Of a stretch of 9,687 nucleotides of DNA, positions 5,475 to 9,687 are shown piece after piece. The DNA comes from Candidatus Sericytochromatia bacterium. Lineage in GTDB: Bacteria; Cyanobacteriota; Sericytochromatia; UBA7694; JACMQJ01. Both the position numbers and the translations under genes were made by a program. Positions within the stretch are counted from its first letter, which is position 1. Each line of letters begins with the position of its first letter. The notes under the pieces are model-generated. The model ran no database searches. It had not been told where the DNA came from and saw only the letters and a program-made list of their open reading frames with translations. Where the stretch lies: positions 1 through 9,687 of the forward strand of contig JACMQJ010000136.1 of assembly GCA_014377055.1 (NCBI GenBank), written 5' to 3'.

Positions 5475-6348
5475 TTTTATTGTGCAAACAAAAAACTTAA
5501 TTAAATCTTACGGTAAACATAATGCTCTTGACTCTCTTAATATGAATGTAAAAGAAGGATTTGTTTATGGTCTTCTTGGAAAAAATGGAGCAGGAAAAAC
5601 AACTACTCTAAGAATGATTATGTCTCTTTTAAAACCGACCAATGGAAGTATTGATGTAATGGGATATGAGCCAACTAAAATGCCTATCAAGCAAAGACAA
5701 AATATAGGATATGCCTCTGACTCTATGCAACTTATACCTTGGTTAAAAGTTGGCGAAATACTTAATTATAATGGTTCATTTTATGATACATGGGATAAAG
5801 AATATGTAAAACAATGGGCTGATAGATTAGGTTTATCTCTTGACAAGAGAGTATTTCAGCTTTCCAGAGGTAATAGGCAAAAACTTGGCTTAATTATGGC
5901 AATTGGTCATAGACCAAAGTTAGTGGTACTTGATGAGCCAGCAGGTGGGCTTGATCCTATTGCCCGTAAAGAGTTTTTGGAAAGTATTATTGAGCTAATA
6001 CATGAGCTAGGAACAACAATAATATTATCTTCTCACGCCTTATCAGATTTAGAAAGAATATCTGATTATATAGGAATTATTGATCAAGGAAAAATGCAAG
6101 TCGAGATGAGTTTGGAGGATTTAAAAAGCTCAACTAGACAGATAAAAATTGTTTCAAAAAATAAATTAGAAAATATCTCTTTTGAAGATACTTTGAAATT
6201 AAATAGTACTGAGCATTTGATTACAGGTATTTTTAAAAATTGGGATGATGATAAATCAAAAAAAATAATACAAAAATTCCCTAATGCTACAGTTGAAATA
6301 CAAAATCTAAACCTAGAAGAAATATTTTTAGCATATGCAGGTAAATAG
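5467..6348 (+). CDS. ABC transporter ATP-binding protein (YtrB/BcrA-like)
   Basis: 293 residues, the nucleotide-binding subunit of an ABC-2-type transporter at the cytoplasmic face. Walker A is GKNGAGKTT (38-46), the signature is LSRGNRQKL (132-140), Walker B with the catalytic glutamate is LVVLDEP (152-158), the D-loop GGLDP (160-164), and the switch His190 is in LSSH. The region where the Q-loop glutamine is expected reads GYASDSMQLIPW (81-92), so the usual Gln is not clearly placed, as is common in this CcmA-like branch. The C-terminal 80 residues lie outside the conserved ATPase core and end in LEEIFLAYAG, a common ending of this group. The ATG lies inside the end of the GntR gene (ATGAGTGA overlap) with AAGGAG (5454-5459) 7 bases upstream, so translation is probably coupled. 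Substrate unknown. Confidence 0.95.
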   Translation: MSDFIVQTKNLIKSYGKHNALDSLNMNVKEGFVYGLLGKNGAGKTTTLRMIMSLLKPTNGSIDVMGYEPTKMPIKQRQNIGYASDSMQLIPWLKVGEILNYNGSFYDTWDKEYVKQWADRLGLSLDKRVFQLSRGNRQKLGLIMAIGHRPKLVVLDEPAGGLDPIARKEFLESIIELIHELGTTIILSSHALSDLERISDYIGIIDQGKMQVEMSLEDLKSSTRQIKIVSKNKLENISFEDTLKLNSTEHLITGIFKNWDDDKSKKIIQKFPNATVEIQNLNLEEIFLAYAGK

Positions 6349-6356
6349 GTAAAAAA

Positions 6357-9254
6357 ATGGAAAAAACAATTAGTTTATTTAGGAAGTCTTTTTTACAGAT
6401 AACTGTTTTTGTTGGTCTTATCACATTACTCTTCAAGTTGATACCTATTGCTATTGGAACGTTGTTAACAAATCAACTTCCTGATGCATCACTGATAATT
6501 CATGACACTATTTATAGTCTGATAATGGCATTACTTTTTGCTCAGGTTTTACCATTGATGATCACATTATTTTATGGTGAATGGTTGTATACACGTTCAT
6601 TTAACCCTCATCAAATTTTTAGATTAGTATGGGGCGAGTTTTTAAAATGGTTTGGTTTATCAAGTTTAATTTTAATTTCAACTGTCTATATTTTTAAAAA
6701 TAATAACACTATTGATCTATTTACAATTCTATTATCAATTAGTATAGAGCTTTATTTAGCTTTAATATTAGCTGGTAATAATAAAACTTCTACAAAAATA
6801 TTAAAAACATCAATACCTGTTATTTTTTTAGTAACTTGCATTAGCTATTTGAGCTTCAGGTTTACTCATGATTCTAGGAGTTATACAGGTTTAGGAGTAT
6901 GGGCTGTATATCTTGCCTTATGTTACTTAATGGTTTCAAAATATAATGGAGATGTAGAAATTAATGTACCAGGAAGCTTAGATGATGAAATGAAGTCTAT
7001 ATCTGGCAGATGGCTATTAAATAAAGAGTTTAATTATAAAAAAACAGAGTTAAAAAAACAAAGTGGAGTTTTTAAATTAATTTCACAATTTAGACTTTTA
7101 ACTAGACAAAGCTCTAATCTCTATACACAAATGTTAGCAGTATTTTTGGTAATAATATCCTTTTTTGTCTTTATAGATGTTTTTGAACAAAACGTTTCTA
7201 ATGCCGATGAAAACATTAATTTTTTACTTTCTTCTATGGCAATCATATTTTCTTCATTGCTAATTGTATTTTATGCACCATTGATCACAATTATCAATCC
7301 AAAATATATTTTGCTTTCAAAAGAAGAGTTTTTATTAAGTAGAGCAGTTAGTAGGATAAAAATATATTTTTCAAATTTTTTAAACCAGTTTATTTTTATC
7401 TCAGCTATTTGTGTTATTGCTTATATTGTTGGACGGTCAGGCTCATATATAAATGTAATAACAAATAGAGGAGTTGCTCAGACAAATTACTTTGAACTTG
7501 CAAATCATTTAGCTTTTATTGGTTTAGGTTTATGGCTTTTTATTGCTGGTGAAGTTGGGTTATTAGTTTTTATTATCTTATTAATTATAGAAACAACCTT
7601 ACCTATGTTCTCTAATCTTGGCTTTCAGAGTTTAACCTATAGCTTTTTGTTTAATTTGAATACATCTGGGATATTTAGCTTTAGTTTATGGGCTACAGCA
7701 ATATTTTTTAGATTATGGGATTATAATAATTTCCGTAATAAAGAAATGGGTTTTAGCAAAAGCTTTAAAAATATTTTAAAGGAATTAAATAAGTCTTATT
7801 CAATACCTATTTTAATTATGTTAGCTGTAACTTTTGTAACAGCTTTTACTAATCCTTTTACTTTTTTTCTTAATACTTTTGTAGGAACAAATGACACCAA
7901 GTACCTATCAAATAATATTTTGAGTTCAATATTTTTTAAAACTGATTCTCCAATAAACTCAGCAATTAACAATTTTAAGTTACATCCCTATGACAAAAAT
8001 AATATGCTAAAAATGGCTGAGGTTTCTCTTTTTGATGAAAGATATTATTCTAAAGGTGATGATTACATCGCAAAAATAAATTATTTTGATTATGATACAC
8101 ATTATATTGATCATGAGACAATTAATACATCTGAATATTGGCTTAATAAGTATGATAATGTAGATAACAATCCAGATGTACACTATATTAAATCTGTTAT
8201 TGATGTAAAAGAGTATAAATATTCTGAGGCAATTAAAGAATTAGAGTCAATTAAGGGTTTAAAAAAGAAAAAATATTTGATGCAACTAGCCTATCTTTAT
8301 GAGAATGAAGTTTATTACAAAAAAGCTATTAATATTTATAATCAATTAGGTCAGTTATATCCTGATAAAAAAGATTATAGTTTATATAAAATAGGTGATA
8401 TTTATTGGATAAATGGTCTATACAAACAAGGACTAGAAGCTTATTATCAGGCTTCATTAATAAATAAATCAGAGATGCCAATACGTGATTATTACTCTTA
8501 TGGTTTATGCGATCAAATAAAAAAAATAGCTAAGGAAAGTAATAACTATGATATTAGACTCAGTATTCAAAGACCATTAAATTTATGCAATAACAATGAT
8601 CAAGATATTAAATATACCAATTATGAAATTGATAAAATAAATATTAATGCTTATAACCATAAATATTACAATACTGACATGAGACAACTTTATGTATACG
8701 AAAAAGGTAATTATTATGTAAATTCTAATAAATTAGATAAAGCTATTGATTATTATAAACGAATTATTAAAGAAAATAGATCTACGAAACCTTATGGTGA
8801 TTTAGCTCTAGTTTATCTAAAGAAAGGTGATAAGCAAAATGCTATTAAAACTGTTGAATCGGGTTTGGAAATCAAAGTAAATAATGAATTTTATTCTAAA
8901 ATTATTCTAAAAAAGAATGTTGACTACAAGCTTTACTTAGCTGATTTCAAATTAAATAAAGATAATACAGATTTAAGTATTGCTAAAAAATTATTATTAA
9001 CTGCACCAGATACCAATCAAGTTTGGAATGAATTAAATATTACTTTTAGCTCTAAACCTAATGAACTTAATGAATTAAAAGCACTTAAATCTAATATTGA
9101 TAATCTATATAATTATTTTTCTAATACTCATGATAATTATTCTACTAATCTAAGAAATATTGAAAAAACACAGCTTATTATTTATAAAATAGGTAGTCAA
9201 AAAGATAAAGTTAGAGGTATAAAAAAATTAGAGTCAGAAATATCAAAATTATGA
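6357..9254 (+). CDS. Large ABC-2-like membrane protein with C-terminal TPR-like domain
   Basis: 965 residues, starting 8 bases after the ATPase stop with a weak AGG (6347-6349) ribosome site. About 12 hydrophobic segments lie between residues 13 and 507, roughly at 13-37, 52-73, 98-113, 119-139, 151-168, 179-194, 257-275, 286-312, 340-359, 385-411, 426-452 and 481-507. Two basic amphipathic stretches, at 1-12 and at 236-256, each precede a block of about six segments. They resemble the elbow helices of ABC-2 permeases and suggest two half-permeases in one chain. Residues 508-965 are soluble, rich in Asn, Lys and Tyr, with TPR-like helix pairs, clearest at 608-633, 638-668, 672-704, 776-806 and 812-840 (for example YSEAIKELESIKG and LDKAIDYYKRII). 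By context it is the membrane partner of the upstream ATPase, which would act as a dimer. The substrate, and the side on which the TPR part lies, are unknown; an even segment count would put it in the cytoplasm. The fusion is far longer than usual permeases of YtrA-linked operons. Confidence 0.85.
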   Translation: MEKTISLFRKSFLQITVFVGLITLLFKLIPIAIGTLLTNQLPDASLIIHDTIYSLIMALLFAQVLPLMITLFYGEWLYTRSFNPHQIFRLVWGEFLKWFGLSSLILISTVYIFKNNNTIDLFTILLSISIELYLALILAGNNKTSTKILKTSIPVIFLVTCISYLSFRFTHDSRSYTGLGVWAVYLALCYLMVSKYNGDVEINVPGSLDDEMKSISGRWLLNKEFNYKKTELKKQSGVFKLISQFRLLTRQSSNLYTQMLAVFLVIISFFVFIDVFEQNVSNADENINFLLSSMAIIFSSLLIVFYAPLITIINPKYILLSKEEFLLSRAVSRIKIYFSNFLNQFIFISAICVIAYIVGRSGSYINVITNRGVAQTNYFELANHLAFIGLGLWLFIAGEVGLLVFIILLIIETTLPMFSNLGFQSLTYSFLFNLNTSGIFSFSLWATAIFFRLWDYNNFRNKEMGFSKSFKNILKELNKSYSIPILIMLAVTFVTAFTNPFTFFLNTFVGTNDTKYLSNNILSSIFFKTDSPINSAINNFKLHPYDKNNMLKMAEVSLFDERYYSKGDDYIAKINYFDYDTHYIDHETINTSEYWLNKYDNVDNNPDVHYIKSVIDVKEYKYSEAIKELESIKGLKKKKYLMQLAYLYENEVYYKKAINIYNQLGQLYPDKKDYSLYKIGDIYWINGLYKQGLEAYYQASLINKSEMPIRDYYSYGLCDQIKKIAKESNNYDIRLSIQRPLNLCNNNDQDIKYTNYEIDKININAYNHKYYNTDMRQLYVYEKGNYYVNSNKLDKAIDYYKRIIKENRSTKPYGDLALVYLKKGDKQNAIKTVESGLEIKVNNEFYSKIILKKNVDYKLYLADFKLNKDNTDLSIAKKLLLTAPDTNQVWNELNITFSSKPNELNELKALKSNIDNLYNYFSNTHDNYSTNLRNIEKTQLIIYKIGSQKDKVRGIKKLESEISKL

Positions 9255-9317
9255 TTTATACTCAAATAAAAACCATTTTATTTTAATTAATAATAATGTT
9301 TTTGAATTAACAAAATA

Positions 9318-9353
9318 AAAAAGCCCCTACTGAATTATCAATAAGGGCTTTTT
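9318..9353. terminator. Bidirectional terminator after the ABC operon and the sigma gene
   Basis: AAAAAGCCC (9318-9326) pairs with GGGCTTTTT (9345-9353) around an 18-base loop, a typical rho-independent shape in both directions. It lies between the permease stop (9254) and the stop of the leftward sigma gene (9366), and can end both convergent transcripts. Confidence 0.88.
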
Positions 9354-9363
9354 AAGTTAAAAA

Positions 9364-9687
9364 TTATCTTTCAAGAAAGCTTGACAATGTTTTCATTTTT
9401 TCTGGATTTCTAAGCTTTTTCATTGCTAAATTAACTATTTGTCTTACTCTTTCTCTTGTAAGACTAAATTGATCCGCAATTTCTTGAAGACTTTTTTGTT
9501 GTCCATCTTCAAGACCAAATCTTAATGAAATCATGTCTCTTTCTTTTTCTGTAAGACTATCAAGTACATTATCAAGTTTTTCTTTTAAAGCATCTTTGAT
9601 AACATAATCTTCGGGAGATTCAGAAGAGTTAGGAATTAAATCCTTAATATAAACTTCATCATCACCTCTAAGCTTGGCATCAATAGA
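9364..9687 (-). CDS. Sigma-70 family RNA polymerase sigma factor, C-terminal part (5' end beyond the window)
   Basis: The frame is open on the minus strand from 9687 to TAA at 9366-9364, giving 107 visible residues. It opens with SIDAKLRGDDEVYIKDLI, the link between regions 3 and 4 of primary-type sigma factors. Region 4 follows: VLDSLTEKERDMISLRFGLE, then the helix-turn-helix LQEIADQFSLTRERVRQI that contacts the -35 box, then KKLRNPEKMKTL and the end FLER. The RFGLEDG and RERVRQI blocks are hallmarks of RpoD-like group 1 or 2 sigma factors. Whether this is the housekeeping factor or an alternative paralogue cannot be decided without the N-terminal regions. Confidence 0.93.
   Translation of the reverse strand, partial: SIDAKLRGDDEVYIKDLIPNSSESPEDYVIKDALKEKLDNVLDSLTEKERDMISLRFGLEDGQQKSLQEIADQFSLTRERVRQIVNLAMKKLRNPEKMKTLSSFLER

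Overview
This AT-rich bacterial window carries seven complete and two end-truncated protein genes plus one two-gene toxin-antitoxin module (counted among them). No tRNA, rRNA, CRISPR array, transposase or phage gene was seen. The host cannot be named from this sequence alone. Codon use is strongly A/T-biased, glutamine synthetase is of the alpha type, and the housekeeping-like sigma factor fragment and fasciclin protein would fit a non-photosynthetic relative of Cyanobacteria (Melainabacteria-like) or another low-GC bacterium. That placement is a guess.

Left part (1-3540): the 3' portion of a class C penicillin-binding protein (DacB/PBP4 type) runs rightward. A 247-base gap follows with a short ACACGAAT repeat cluster and a possible terminator. 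Then comes glnA (glutamine synthetase). glnA converges on a leftward gene for a secreted fasciclin-domain protein, and a 17-bp hairpin between them can terminate both.

Middle (3540-5078): a leftward secreted head-GIN/DUF2807-type beta-solenoid protein lies downstream of a leftward MazEF-like toxin-antitoxin operon. The operon is bracketed by two near-identical direct repeats of about 47 bases. Each repeat holds a TATAAT -10 box pointing left: one copy sits before the antitoxin, the other before the DUF2807 gene. The layout suggests a cassette whose arrival duplicated a promoter.

Right part (5005-9363): a rightward three-gene operon encodes a YtrA-type GntR repressor, an ABC ATPase overlapping it by 8 bases, and a 965-residue membrane protein. 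The last has about 12 membrane segments, apparently two ABC-2 half-permeases in tandem, followed by a soluble domain of roughly 450 residues with TPR-like helices. The operon starts at a TTGACA/TATTGT promoter whose -10 box is buried in a 14-bp inverted repeat, which fits autorepression by the GntR protein. The operon ends at a strong hairpin terminator shared with a leftward sigma-70-family gene that runs off the right end.

The most unusual items are the permease-TPR fusion with its regulated operon and the repeat-flanked toxin-antitoxin cassette.
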